DNA of 64,000 nucleotides from Cyathus striatus (GCA_025738555.1 JAOVFP010000009.1:2542001-2606000), one strand, 5' to 3'. Shown: positions 12,225 through 24,785, numbered from the stretch's first letter. Program-made: numbers and translations. Notes: generated from the sequence alone by a model not told the origin.

Positions 12225-12321
12225 TACACCGAACGGGAATCGAACCCGTGCCGCTTGCTAACAGAGAAAATTATCACAATTTTATGGAAGGCAAGCATGA
12301 TAACCACTTCACCATCGGTGT
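12225..12321 (-). tRNA. tRNA-Gly, anticodon TCC, with 25-nt intron
   Basis: On the minus strand the sequence folds as a complete tRNA. The acceptor ACACCGA pairs perfectly with TCGGTGT, followed by discriminator A. The D arm is GTGA/TCAT, the anticodon stem CTTGC/GCAAG, and the T arm ACGGG-TTCGATT-CCCGT. The loop begins CTTCCA, giving anticodon TCC (reads GGA, glycine). A 25-nt intron lies at the canonical place, one base 3' of the anticodon. The mature length without intron is 72 nt. A and B boxes are intact, so it looks functional. Confidence 0.88.
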
Positions 12322-13167
12322 TACACAATTTCGCTATCGAATATGTTACTACTACGTGGCAGGAGAGCAGGAGGCATTTAGTACTCAGCTGCCACAGTTC
12401 CGTGATAGCCTATGAACCAAGGAAGAACGAAAGAATCAAAGGATGCCATCGCTTCCGTACATATAACATATACTTCTGCCGAGAGAGCAGCATAATAATG
12501 AAAAGACAATACGATAGCACGATCCATGCACAATCTCATAGACTAGCTAGATGTCAAAACGTCGTCGTGCGTATAATGGCACGAACAGTGATGAGCGACC
12601 TATCCGGGTGTAGCGTGCAACAAGGGCAATACTACAATCATCTAAGCGCAGATGCGAGACGAAGCAAATAACTACTTTGATGGCATCTGTGAGCACTTGA
12701 AGTCTCGAACAGCAGGTCTGCAGCTAGCCTCTATCTCGGGGCTTCAAGCTTCAGATCGCAGACACCTATAGGGTCGAGAGCCACACAATGGATCTAACGC
12801 GTATCGTCTCGAAGGAACGAAGTGCAGGTTCAATCAGAGTACTTTGTATGCTAATAATATCAAGATAAACAACGTGCACAACATCTTTGTAAGTCATAGC
12901 ACCGCTGAAGAGGAGGAAAACCGGTTGGTGGTATCCTCTCGACGAAGAAATAGTGCGAGTGGGTGGCGCATCCGTCCAACCCTTCAGATCCAGTGAGCTC
13001 GCGATAGAGAGTGAGTTGGGGGGAAATGCGAAGCTAGTATTCTCTGATGGGTAGGTACGACATTTATGTATGTAAGGTCATGTGAATGACAGCGTGTAAG
13101 TAATGAGGTGCGGAGACGAAAAGAATGAAAACCGCATTTTTGATCTGCCTCATTGCATCCAAGATGA
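12322..13167. other. Intergenic DNA upstream of NACHT copy A
   Basis: Nothing recognisable. A plus-strand frame at 12255-12671 overlaps the tRNA gene and is considered spurious. The last 100 bp form the presumed promoter of copy A. Confidence 0.4.
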
Positions 13168-13175
13168 TATATAAG
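13168..13175 (+). promoter_or_regulatory. TATA box of NACHT copy A
   Basis: TATATAAG lies about 40 bp upstream of the ATG at 13209. Similar TATA-like elements sit about 40-105 bp upstream of the starts of the other four family copies, which supports the chosen starts. Confidence 0.5.
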
Positions 13176-13208
13176 TATAACACGCAGAACGACTTCTTAT
13201 CCATCGAA

Positions 13209-15852
13209 ATGGCATTCCCTCAAGCGTCAAATTTCGTCATCAACAGTGCTACATTCGTGGAAAACAATACTGGACGAACAGGTAAAATAAATTATGTGCT
13301 ACTGTACGATCGTTACTCAGTTGTAAAAATATTAGGGCTCCAATACCTCCATCAATCTGTAACCTACGGCGCAACGCATAAATCAAAGGATCAATATGAT
13401 GCTCCCAAATGTCACCCAGAAACACGCACACAGCTCCTCAGCGATATTCAAGAATGGATCAAGGTCGACGAAAAAGAAACTGGAATAATGTATTTGCATG
13501 GTCCTGCAGGCGCTGGAAAGTCGTGTATAGCACGATCTGCATGTACACAAGCTGAGGCTTCTGGACTACTAGGCGCAAGTTTCTTTTTTGGAGAGGCTCG
13601 CCCGATCGAAATAATGCAGACAAATTGTTCACAACTATAGCCTATCAACTGGCAAAAGTAAACACTGAGCTAGGAAAACAAATTGCTGCAGAAGTTGAAG
13701 AGAATCCTGAAGTTATAAACATGCCTTTAGAGCATCAGTTTCAAAAACTTATATACAACCCCTGCCTTTCTATTTCCAAGGAAAAACTTAACATTAAGGC
13801 AATAGTAATTGATGGATTAGATGAATGCATCAACAAAAAAATGCAAATATCAATATTGCACTTGCTAGCCAATGCTGTAAAAAATGACAAATTCCCACTT
13901 GGCTTTTTCATCACAAGCAGACCTGAGCTGCATCTGCAAGAAATTCTTGATACTAAGAGGATTATATTTGCAACCCATGTTATCTCTTTGAGTCGACTCT
14001 CAGGGGTCTCACATGATATTCAAACAGTTTTACAGAGTGGGTTTTCCGACATATTATACGATCGAAGATTCAAATTGGCTCTGAAGTCAGTACTTCGACC
14101 ATGGCCTTCTGAGCAGAGTATTGAAAAACTTGTTGATCGATCTTCTGGGCAGTTTATCTATGTGGCAACAGTTCTGATATTTGTATCCAGTCATGATCAT
14201 AATCCAGCTTCAAGACTTGAAATTGTGCTTGGAATTAAAGATAGCAATGACACATCACCTTTTTCTGACCTTGATTTGCTATATCATGAGGTTCTGTTGA
14301 CAGTAAAAGATCCTGAAAGAACCATGAAAGTTCTTGAATATATACTTGCCATGCAGGACTTTAATGTTACTAATAGTCATCCTTCGAGAACTAATGATAT
14401 GTATATCTCCATTTTATTTGCAGTGTTGCATAATCAGCATAGAATGCTTCTTGTGATAGAACAATTGTTATCACTTCCACAAGGAGAAGCATATTTTTCA
14501 TTGAATCAACTACACTCCCTTATTGCACTAAATGTAGGGTCAGAGTCTCTCAGACGCAATTTAACAATTGAGTTTCACCATAAATCATTTTATGATTTTT
14601 TAATCACAAAGGAGCGATCAAAACATTTACACATTGATTTAAGAGCTGTTCACTTAAACATTACCAGGTCCTGTCTGAAATTCTTAAATCGACTTAGGTA
14701 TGAAACAGAAGAAGAGCATGGTATGTGTATTTTTTTCTTTTTTTTAAAAAAAAAGTCTAATTCTACTATTAAGCTGGTTGGATTTATGCTTTTTTTATGT
14801 GGCATATACACCTTGGTAGAAGTCACAATGCTATAGATCTTAAAGAGTTGGAGCTATCCTCACATAAAGTACTCTCAGAGCCTGAACATTATCTAAACAG
14901 CTTACACATGAAATGGGTCTTTGATACATTTGATATCCACAAATTGTTTTCGAGACCATCTCAGATTGAACAATTTATTGATCATGTTTCACCTCCTGTG
15001 CAAACCATTAATATATTTCAATCACGATGGAGAATTTTAAGCATGGTGAGTCATAACAATAACTTCATCAATTTCATAATTTAACAATATCTGCTAGAAC
15101 AAACAACTAAATTATGAAGACGTTCGGTCATTGTTTCTATACCCACTGTGGATCCGATATTTTAAATTATCGGGGAACAACTTGCCGACGAAGAAGCTAC
15201 TCATGTTGCATCGGGTTGCTCCATTGCTTTATGACTGGAGCCAGGAGAATAACCTACCAGACCTATTTTCTCAAGAAGTTAATGCTCCACCTGGACTACA
15301 GTCCTACATCAATGGTGTTCTCTTTCAGAACACCGAAGATTTAATCATTTTCATGTCTGATGGCCAGCATTCTGGTCCCTTTCATTGCGTTCAGAATGAT
15401 TACGCCGATGTAAACATTCTTATTATACGCCAATCGAAATTACTGGGTTCCCACTGGGGACATAGGTCTTATTTTATCCATCATATGAACGCATGGGCCG
15501 AAAATTTGAACAAGTTGTCAATCATCGCGACTCCAGAGCTGCTAAAATGCCTGGAAGATGCTGCTCGTGATTGTCATGACAATGTTTCTTTCAACAATAA
15601 ACTTACTCATTATGCAGAATATCACGTTTTAAATTGGTTCAAGGTATGCATCTTATCGGATACCAGTTTGTTTATCTTCTAAGGATATCATAGACATTAA
15701 ACGATCCTCCTCAAACAATTATTAACTTATGGATGAAGGCATTTAAACGAGCAGAACGTTTGAGTAAGGAAGGGATAAGTGGTTACGATAGATATTTTTG
15801 CTCTATCGATTATCTGTGCCCAACTACAGTTTGCCATACAAGTCCTAAGTGA
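13209..15852 (+). pseudogene. NACHT NTPase family copy A, single frameshift
   Basis: Five exons: 13209-13281, 13336-14720, 14774-15045, 15098-15643 and 15694-15852. Apart from one lesion, all phases agree with the intact copy D and would give about 811 residues. Exon 1 codes a short motif (ASNFVINSATFVENN). Exon 2 holds the NACHT domain with Walker A GPAGAGKS, Walker B IVIDGLDEC, TSRPE, and the family sequence FHHKSFYDFL. Exons 3-5 code helical sequence (WIYAFFMWH, HYAEYHVLNWFK) and a tail with YFC and CP. Relative to copy B, exon 2 lacks one base in a T run at 13584-13589, just after Walker A, so translation ends early at about 13640. The rest is clean, so this is either a very recent inactivation or a homopolymer sequencing error. 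The family belongs to the STAND/NLR-like class used for self/non-self or stress sensing; that role is inferred. Confidence 0.85.
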
Positions 15853-16599
15853 TGGAACTGATACCGATGATAATTTAGTATCTTTGTTATTTATGAATGT
15901 CGAGTAATAGTGATTATGGGAAATGAAATTTATTCGGAATGAGCTGAAATCGAACAAACCGTTAATATTATACGTTGGGGTTGAACAAACTAAGCCCGAG
16001 AAATGGGAACGTAAAAATTATTATTATTGGTACACGAGTGGAAGACAAAAATTTACCGAATCCGTCGTACGTTCAATCCCTGGTACTCCAAGCTCATGTA
16101 AAGCCACGAACACACCCACGTGCGCAAAAGTCATCTGGCATATCAGTTTGGGTTATAATTTGGCGTAAGCTGGCAGGTAAATCGTCCTCAGGGAGAATCC
16201 AGTGTCACGACGAGCAATACCAATCGCAAGATTGCGAGTATATACACTGTGTGTATGATCTATGGAAGTCTATGTGATAGTCGAATGGAGCGTACAATGA
16301 CATTGTTTGAGATCCCGTCAGCGTTATACAGCCCGATGGCAAGTTCCATGATACGCAATTGGGACGCTATGCCCATCCATAGTGAATATTAGAAACATTG
16401 CCAGCAGAACCTAAGAGCGGTTGCGTCCCCCACAATGAAGAGAGACCATTGTGTATAGGAAACACTACGAGGAAGCTTCAATCTCAGTACTACATCCAAA
16501 ACGTCAAATCGTCGTCCATGAAGCAAAGAAATGGTCGGAAGAACTTTATCAAGTCAAAAAGTATGTCCTCCTACCACGGATTATGAACATTAGTCAACT
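15853..16599 (-). pseudogene. Possible relic of a seven-helix membrane protein gene
   Basis: The minus strand of about 16130-16420 contains degenerate hydrophobic sequence such as IHTVYILAILRLVLLVV. It resembles the sixth-helix region of the intact seven-helix protein at 41320-42461 (ESGLMYTLASICSLAA). The frame is interrupted by stops and no full exon remains. A similar stretch occurs near 26530-26760. The assignment rests on weak local similarity. Confidence 0.25.
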
Positions 16600-16779
16600 T
16601 TAGCATGGATATCACGCTACAGGCATCAATGAACACAGGAGACCAGCCCTGAACGAAGGGGAAGGTGTTGAGAGGACTAACATTGATCTGATCCAATCCA
16701 GATCAATGATGCTTTCCGAGTCAGTGCCCGTCATGAGTTCAACGTAAAATGAAGCGTTTAACCTGAGGCGCCAAGATTG

Positions 16780-16965
16780 TCACGCCAGAGAGACGCGTCG
16801 CTGATCCGTGTTCAAGGCGTCCACCGTGGTCCACTACAAATACCACCTAGGCTGCGACGCATACGCGAACCGCTGGTTCGGGTTCTTATGTGCTGAGTGT
16901 TTTTGTGCAAAGTATCTAGGCGCTCGAGGAAGTTTGTACTCTTGTTTGTATTGAGATAGACAATA
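16780..16965 (-). pseudogene. Antisense relic of dual-specificity phosphatase exon 2
   Basis: Read on the minus strand, the segment aligns by eye with the phosphatase exon around HKRACVKPNQGF of the intact gene at 50823-51014. It keeps the GCACAAA and AACCAGCGGTTCGC blocks. No open frame remains, and it lies within the first unit of the tandem duplication. Confidence 0.4.
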
Positions 16966-17359
16966 CAGTAGTGGCAGATACGAAGTTAGGATGATATGTG
17001 TATGCACAGTTTAACATCTTTAGAAACACCGCAGAGTAGACCTGTAGTGTTCGGCGGTGTCCAAGATGAAGCGTGAACATAGTGTATATACCACGATATC
17101 GCTCCAATCGCAGTATTACTGTGAACGCTACTGTGATGATAGCAAGTCCTTCTACCGCAGGTTTCAGCCTTCAGGCAGGTGTATCACATAGATATAACTT
17201 TAGCACGGATATCACGATATAGACACAGCGACCAACACGGTTGGATCCAATCCCGATCGATGATACTCTTAGTGCCCGATATGAGCATAACGCAAAATGA
17301 AGCACTTACCCTTGATTTACTCCAACGTAAAGAGGCCACCAAGCCAGAAAAAGGCGTCG

Positions 17360-17560
17360 CTGGTCCATGCTCAAGGTGTTAACCACGATCCACCTGCCAA
17401 CTGCAGGCCTCTCTAGGGCCTACATATACCACCTCTGCAACGCATATGCGAACTGCTGGTTCGGGTTCTCATACGCAGTGTGTTTTTGTGCAAAACATGT
17501 AAACGGTCAAGGGTTGTACTGTTGTATGTATTGAGCTAGACCGACAGTGGAGAGCGGGAT
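17360..17560 (-). pseudogene. Antisense relic of dual-specificity phosphatase exon 2
   Basis: Second unit of the duplication, with the same relic: on the minus strand TTTTGCACAAAAACACACTG followed by AACCAGCAGTTCGC and TTGCAGAGGTGG, matching the LCRHKRACVKPNQGF-to-ALQEW part of the intact exon. The flank TGGAGAGCGGGATAA recurs at about 29158, showing that a larger repeat was dispersed. Confidence 0.45.
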
Positions 17561-19462
17561 AAATCCTAGGAGATAGAATCAGTTATGAAGTACACGCCTG
17601 TGGAAATGAGGAAACGATGAGGCGAATGAAGAGAAACGAGGCAGGATAGCATGATAGTGTGGAGAAAAGACGAAAATAATGAATCTCACCTGATAAAAAT
17701 GAATGACTTTACCAATTCTTGACCTTCCTGCACCACGCTATCACCGACTTGAGGGCAACGTTCTTGACCAGATTATCGACACGTGCAAGAACTTGCTGCT
17801 ACCAAAAAGAGATATTCACTGCACTTCTGAAGGCGATGCACAATGTGCCGGTGCAGTGGGAAGAGCTGAAGGCTTGGAGGAGGGCATGCAGTCCATAGAG
17901 TATTGCCCTGAGCGTGCACATTCAATTGCTACTTTGTCATGACAGGTGGGAGTTGTCGAATATACCACAGTGGCGACTGAATGTAACCTGACTAGAAGTA
18001 TCATGAACGAGCTTGAATCACGGATGACCTCGATTGTGTAGGGGACAACGGTGTAACTGCAAGGGCAGTGAGTTGGCAGCAGTGAGAGTTGGGTGAACGT
18101 TTGAAACGTGAGAGCGAGAACAGGCAAGATCATTCACGTGATCACTTGTTCAACCCTACGAACTTAAACCGAGGCTATTTGCCTCGAACTTTTGAAATAA
18201 TTTACTTGATCTCGATGTTCCTCTAGTTCCTCTGCTTTCTTAATATGTGAAATTTTGAAGTTTGTAACACAGTATCACAATGTGTCCTGCACTGGTTTTA
18301 TCTGCTCGGGACCACTGAGTTGATGAACGCAAAGATCGTTTCTTGACCATTTCAAATTTTCAGTTACTTGTAGGCGATACTAGGCGTTCCTAGGACCAGG
18401 CGAGTGCAGGGTACTGGAAAGATGAATCGACCATAATCCGAATCGATGTTTCTATCCTATTTATCGATATCAATGCAGTCTTATCGATGCTCCCACAGTG
18501 GTCAGTACAACGAAAAGCTGTGACGGAACGATGATTGTTCGGGAGCATTAGCTATAAATAAAGATGGTGTGCATGATTTGACAACGTGCTTTTCCAATTA
18601 CATATTCTGAAAATTATGTGTCTTATATGGTTAGATGAACTGCAGGAGGCGATGTTCGTTCATACTGGTACAGAAAAAGCACACCATTGTCACAACTACA
18701 TATGTCTCATTTATATTGCTAACTCCCAAGCCATTCCACATTCTTTCACACCGAAAATAGGGTATTGGGAGATCCAGATCCCAACCAAGATCCCAAAAAC
18801 GCCATATAGAGAAATCCAAATGATCCTATAGCCCAACTACCTTAAAAGGTAGTGGTAATTTTCCTTGCATTCTCAGATTCAAAACATATAGCTGCTCTAA
18901 GATGACTTATATCATCACCAAGATAGTAGCTTGATGAGTTTGTTCTGAGAAGTTGATTCCACAACATTTCATTTTACAGTGGCAACTCCTATCCTGATAA
19001 ATTTGTGTCTTACATGGTTAGATAAACTGCAGGAGGCAATGTTTATAGCACACTACTGTCACTGACACATTGTGGAAGAAGATTCTGGGCTGAAGGAATT
19101 CTTAGACAAAGAATTACAAGTAGATAGTGCATCCATCTATCCCCAGGTCCTAGTGAGGTTTTATAAATGAGAAGTGGGGGGAAAGTAACCTGGTGTTCAA
19201 AGAATGTAAAGTACTGTACTTAAATAGATATAGAACAATGGTAGCAAGCTGAGTATTAAAAAGAGACACATGAGGCCAATTCTACAGTGCAGGCAAATAG
19301 CCTGCTCTACAGCATGCATTTTCATTTCTGATTGCTGAATCCCAACCTAGACCACATTCTCTCACACTGACAAGCTAAGGGTACTGGGAGGGTATTGTAG
19401 ACATCACATTGTTACCAGTTCATGATAAAAGTTCTCAAGGTTCAAATGTTCAACCAGGTATA
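17561..19462. other. Intergenic, repeat-derived DNA
   Basis: No gene is supported. A segment near 17860 shares GAGCTGAAGGCTTGGA with 58670, another phosphatase-relic context. Two degenerate copies of a short stretch (TGTCTTA..TGGTTAGAT.AACTGCAGGAGGC) occur at about 18618 and 19007. The rest is AT-rich with no coding signal. Confidence 0.35.
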
Positions 19463-19743
19463 CTGTTATAATTAAATCAATTCGTCTGTCACGCGTCATG
19501 TTCAAAAATGATGAAGGTTTCAAATGGTCATGCAAAGTTGTAGGTTCAAATTTTTTTCTTGCAGTGGTCAAACTTGCTATTTGGGCTTAAATTGACCTAA
19601 AAATTTTTCTTTTGCTAGTCCAAGCAGTGAAAGTGACAAAAAAATTTGGTGTGTCACACAGGATCTACCAAAGTGACGAACTGATTTGATGGTTTGGCGT
19701 GTCACGCACTCAGAGGGGTGACGAATTGATTTGATTGATACAG
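19463..19743. mobile_element. 281-bp TA-flanked MITE
   Basis: Inverted ends of about 24 bp read CTGTTATAATTAAATCAATT on the left and CTGTATCAATCAAATCAATT on the right (inward), both continuing CGTC. TA dinucleotides flank both sides (19461-19462 and 19744-19745). The TA duplication and lack of coding capacity fit a Tc1/mariner-type MITE. It is distantly similar to the 377-bp element at 22747-23123. Confidence 0.65.
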
Positions 19744-19910
19744 TATGTACAGGTGAATGTATTCTAATCATTTGTGGAATTATTTATAAATAATCCAACA
19801 AATACGACCCTGCTGTGCAGGGAAGATCCTTGTCACAAGATGAACAACATGCAAGACATCTTTCGAAGTTATAGCACTGCCTCGATCTCCCTCATTGCAT
19901 CCGAGAGGGC

Positions 19911-19917
19911 ATAAATA
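19911..19917 (+). promoter_or_regulatory. TATA-like box of NACHT copy B
   Basis: ATAAATA lies about 40 bp upstream of the ATG at 19955, in the position equivalent to the TATA box of copy A. Confidence 0.4.
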
Positions 19918-19954
19918 TGAAGATCTACACATCAGAACGTACTCAGCCATAAAA

Positions 19955-22634
19955 ATGTCCTTTTTCCCTTATGCATCAAACTTCGTCATCAATGGAGGTA
20001 CCTTCGTCAAAAATAATACCGGACGAGCAGGTAAAAAAATCAAGTACTACTCTATAACAGTTACTTAGTTACGAAAATAGGACTCCAATACCTGCATAAA
20101 TTTGTAACCTACAGCGCAACACACAAATCGAAGGACCAATATAATGCTCCTAAATGTCATCCAGAAACACGCACACAGCTCCTGAGTGACATTCAAGAAT
20201 GGACCAAGGTCGACGACAAAGAAACTGGTATAATGTGTCTACATGGTGCTGCAGGTGCTGGAAAATCATGTATAGCACGATCTGCATGCGAACAAGCCGA
20301 TGCTTCTGGACTATTAGGTGCAAGTTTCTTCTTCTGGAGACACTCATCTGATCGAAACAATGCAGATAAATTGTTTACAACTATAGCATATCAACTTGCA
20401 AAAGTAAACAAAGAGCTAGGAAAACAAATTGCTGCAGAAGTTGAACAGAATCCTGAAATTATAAACATGCCTTTAGAGCACCAGTTTGAAATGCTTATAT
20501 ACAAGCCCTGCCTTTCTATTCCCAGAGAAAAGCTTCACATTAAAGTGATAGTCATTGATGGATTAGATGAATGCAGTAGCAAAATGGTGCAAATATCAAT
20601 ATTGAATATTGCACTTGCTAGCCAATGCTGTAAAAAATGACAAATTCCCACTTGGCTTTTTCATCACAAGTAGACCTGAGCTGCATCTGCAGGAAATTCT
20701 TGATACCAAGGAGATTATATTTGCAACCCATCTTATTTCTTTGAGTCGACTCCTAGGGGTCTCACATGATATTTGAACAGTTTTACAGAGTGGGTTTTCT
20801 GGCATATTAAATGATCGAAGATTCAAATTGGCTCTGAAGTCAGTACCTTGACCCTGGCCTTCTGAGCAAAGTATTGAAAAACTTGTTGATCGATCTTCTG
20901 GGCAGTTCATCTATGTGGCAACAGTCTTGAAATTCATATCCAGTCATGATCATAATCCAGTTTCAAGGCTTGAAATTATTCTTGGAATTAAGGACAGCAA
21001 TGACACTTCACCTTTTGCAGACCTCGATCTGTTATATCATGAAGTCCTGTCTAGAGAAAAAGATCCTAAAAGAACTATAAAAGTTCTGGAATATATACTT
21101 GCCATACAGGCCATAGAAATGAGTCCACTGAGGTCAGCTCACTGGCTCTTATGCCCCTTAAGTTACATGTTGGAGTCAGCAAATCATAATCAACATCGGC
21201 TGCTTATTGTGATAGAACAATTGTTATCACTTCCACAAGGAGAAGCATATTTTGCATTGAACCAACTGCACTCCCTCATTGCACTCAAAGTAGGGTCAGA
21301 GTCTCTCAAATGCCATTTAAAGATTGAGTTTCACCATAAATCATTTTATGACTTTTTAATCACAGAATGGCGTTCAAAACATTTACATATCAATTTAAAA
21401 ACTGCTCACTTAAATGTTGCTAGATCCTGCCTTAAATTCTTAAGTCGGCTTAGGTATGAAACAGTAGAAGAGCACAGTAAGTGTAGCATATTATTTCAAT
21501 ATATTATAGTCTAATTATACCATTAAGTTGGTTGGACTTATGCCTTTTTTCTGTGGCATGTACATCTTGATATAAGCTGTAAGGCTATAGATCTACAAGA
21601 GTTGAAGGTGTCCTTGCGAAAAATGTTTTCAGATCCTCAACACTATCTAAAAAGCTCACACATCAAATCAGCCTTTGAGGTTTTTGATCTCATAAAATCC
21701 AGGTCACAAAATAACTTAGTAGTCTCGAAATATTTCATGAAGCATATTTTACCATCTGCAAAATCCCTTTCTAATCATCAATTTATATGGTACCGTTTAA
21801 GCCTCGTAAGTCATAACTATAACTTCATCAGCCATATAGTTTTAAAATATCTGCTTAGTATAACCAACTAAATTATGCAGACGTTAGGTCGTCGTTTCTG
21901 TACCCGATGTGGATCTGAACTCTTCGTTTACACTACCGCGACTTGTTAACAAAGCAGCTCCTCACACTGCGTCAAATTGCTCTGTTATTTTATAGCTGGA
22001 ACCAGGAAAATTATCTCCCAGACTTGTTTTCGGAAGAAATCACGTCAACTGCAATACTAACCAACATTGATGATCTCATAGGTTCAGTTTACGTCCAGAA
22101 AACAGAAGATTTAATTGTTTTTTTATCCGATAGCCAGTTCTCCGGTCCATTCCATTGCACTCCGAATGATTATGCCGATGTAAACATTCACATTATATGC
22201 CAATCGAGATTGCTTGGTGCTCTGGGACATATGTCTTATTTCATCCATCATATGAATGCCTGGGCTGAATATTTGAACTGGTTTTCGATTATTCCGACTC
22301 CAGAACTGCTCGCATGCTTAGAATGTGCTGCTCATGATTGTCATGACAATGATTCTTTCAACAAGAAACTTACACATAAAGCAGAATATTACTTATTAAC
22401 TTGGTTCAAGGTATCTATCATATTTAGTATATGTATGTATCACTTCTAATGGTATTCCAGAAATTAGCAAATCCTCCTCAAACTACTATTTACTTATGGA
22501 TGAAAGCATTTAAACAAGCACGGGATTTGACTGAAGAAGGGCAGAGTGGTTATGACAATTATTTTTGCTCCGAAACTTTGGAGGGCTACACCACATGTCC
22601 TTTGGGAAGTTGCTATGATTACAAGCTCAGATGA
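19955..22634 (+). pseudogene. NACHT NTPase family copy B, several inactivating lesions
   Basis: Exons correspond to 19955-20030, 20081-21476, 21528-21805, 21859-22410 and 22461-22634. Copy B is closest to copy A. It keeps Walker A GAAGAGKS and Walker B IVIDGLDEC. Lesions: a 7-bp tandem duplication of AATATTG (20598-20611) that shifts the frame, then in-frame TGA codons at 20774-20776, 20849-20851 and 21916-21918. All three TGA codons are explained by C-to-T change at a CGA codon when compared with the other copies. Splice sites and later exons are otherwise well kept, so decay is recent. The stop codon overlaps the target duplication of the element that follows, so that insertion did not cut the coding region. 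Confidence 0.88.
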
Positions 22635-22746
22635 AGATACTGGGGCCATCAACTTTTCGAGTTACCGGTAACTCGAATGGAACTCGACTGGAACTCGACC
22701 GGAACTTAACTTAGGAACTCACCTGTAACTCGAAAAATGTAAATTA

Positions 22747-23123
22747 CTGTACGAATCCGATCAATTGGGCATACCTTTGAGTGCGTGACAGGCCCAACCG
22801 CAAAATGATTTCAGCACACGAGAAATTGTAGTGTGACACACCAGAATTTTCGGCATTTTGGGTACTCAAGCTGGCCAAAAATTTGAATTAGTGCATACAT
22901 TTAACTTGTAAATGTACAGAACACTGTTGGTTGGCAAGAAATAGCTATTGCAGAAGAAAAAATAATTATTGCATTGAAAATTTTTGGGTGCTACGCCGGC
23001 ATCTAAATATGTCACAGTTTAACCTTTCGGCATTTTTATTTGTGATGCGTGACATGGCCCAAATTTCGGTGCGGCAGAATGGGTGCATGACGCGTGACTG
23101 CCCAATTGATCGGATTCGTACAG
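22747..23123. mobile_element. 377-bp TA-flanked MITE nested in the GGGC element
   Basis: It has perfect 25-bp inverted ends beginning CTGTACGAATCCGATCAATT (22747-22771 and 23099-23123) and a TA at each side (22745-22746, 23124-23125). The interior is AT-rich with no coding capacity. This matches Tc1/mariner-type MITEs. The perfect ends suggest recent mobility. Confidence 0.8.
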
Positions 23124-24184
23124 TACCTGAATTTGTATGGTATATCACAGACATTCCAATGCTGCTATGGATTACTAGATTAGTGCTCACTTACTATTGC
23201 GCCTCCGCACTCATTATTTCTCGTGCCCCTGAATGCTGATCATTAATTTGATCTGATGCTTCTGCCTCCACCAAATTGATCAATAAGTGCCGCATGTTGT
23301 TTTCCATGGTGCGTTTGATCGCATTCATATGCCTCATCATCATCATAAACAGTGAGCACTCATTATTTTCATTTCTGGTTGAGTACTTGGGTGATTCCTC
23401 TCAATATTTTTGTGAACATTAACGTATATTAAATGCTTCAACTGTACAGCTAAATTACCTATAAAATAGTATGATAAGCTCAGATTATTATTATTAATGT
23501 TATATTTTATGTAAGCACAGTACATGATGTTTATGCAACTAAGATGTTATATTACATACAAAATAACTAGCTTCATATTGTAAAAAAAAAATTACAGGAA
23601 GAATCCAAAAAGTGAGAGAAGAATGCACAAAATACATGCTCACTGTTGAGCATGATGATGGAGGAAGTGCGATGCAATCACCATCAATGCATCAGAAGCA
23701 AGTGGAGTTATTGGGAATTTGATGGCTGATGTGATGGCGCTATTTTTACACATCCTTGGCAGCAGGGGTGGGGATGGGAAACAACGAGCTAAGGGATTAT
23801 GACAACAATGAGCATGATAATAAAGTATGGGTTTTTGTAATGGAATTTGAGGAACTTAACTGGAACTCAACTGGAACTCGAATGGAACTCGACTCAAATT
23901 CGAGTAGAGTTGAGTTGCCATTTACCACTCAAAGGTAACTCAATGGTAACTCGACTGACACTCGAATTTAGCTTAAGTGAGGAACTCGATGGAACTTAAC
24001 TTTTACTTGAAAAAAAATAAGTGACGAACTCAACTCCACTCGATGGAGCTTAACTTTCACTCAAAAAAATAAGTGAGAAACTTAACTTTACTCAAGGGAA
24101 CTTAACTTTTACTCGAAAAATAAGCAAGTTGTATAATGAATACCTTACAATAATTATACAGTAGTTTGTGTTGTTTCCTGCCCC

Positions 24185-24785
24185 CCCGCTCGCTGTTTCC
24201 CACGCCTATAATTCAATGTTTATTCATTTCCTATTAGTTGGACATTCTCATTGTTGCCCGCACCTCCGCTCATAATTTCCCACGCTTCCGCTATCATTCT
24301 GATCTCTACTCATACTATCCCGCACTCCCACTCATGATTTCCCACGCTTCTGTTATTATTCTGCTGTTCACTCCATCCGCTTCCCGCTCAGCATTTCCCA
24401 CGCTTTCGCTTCTCCTCTAATCCGCTCGCAATTTCCTGTGCATTTCATCATTCCCGCCCTCCCACTCATAATTTCCCACATCTCCGCTTCTGCTGTTCAC
24501 TGCTGTCCGCACCCCTGCCTAACATTTTCCCGCGCTTTCGCTGATCATTCCAACCTCTTTTCACTTTACCACCCTCCCGCCCATATTTCCCCATGCCTCC
24601 GCTTTTCACTTCTGATGCTCATTGCTGTCCGCTTCTACTTCCCACGCCTCCGCTTCTGTTGTTCACTGCTGTCTGCATCCCCTCTCGAAATTTCCCACGC
24701 TTTCGTTTATCATTTTGACCTCCGTTCATTATCTCCCACCCTCCTACTCATAGTTTCCCATGCCTCCGCTCTTACTTCCCCACAC
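24185..24785. repeat. Pyrimidine-rich tandem repeats of the GGGC element
   Basis: Degenerate units contain CCGCTCATNATTTCCCACGC followed by TTCCGCT, spaced irregularly by about 45-70 bp, with roughly ten recognisable units. A cleaner version lies at 37665-38010 in the sister element. It is non-coding; the long frame at 24438-24791 is a by-product of the repeat. Confidence 0.7.

Larger units (their letters stand above)
16600..17560. repeat. Tandem duplication of about 583-bp unit carrying phosphatase relics
   Basis: Two diverged units start near 16600 (AACTTTAGCATGGATATCAC) and 17193 (AACTTTAGCACGGATATCAC) and stay collinear for at least 360 bp. Each includes a match to the GCAAAATGAAGC region and ends with an antisense relic of the second phosphatase exon (CGAACCGCTGGTTCGGG at about 16867, CGAACTGCTGGTTCGGG at about 17450). 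Neither unit has an open gene. Confidence 0.65.
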
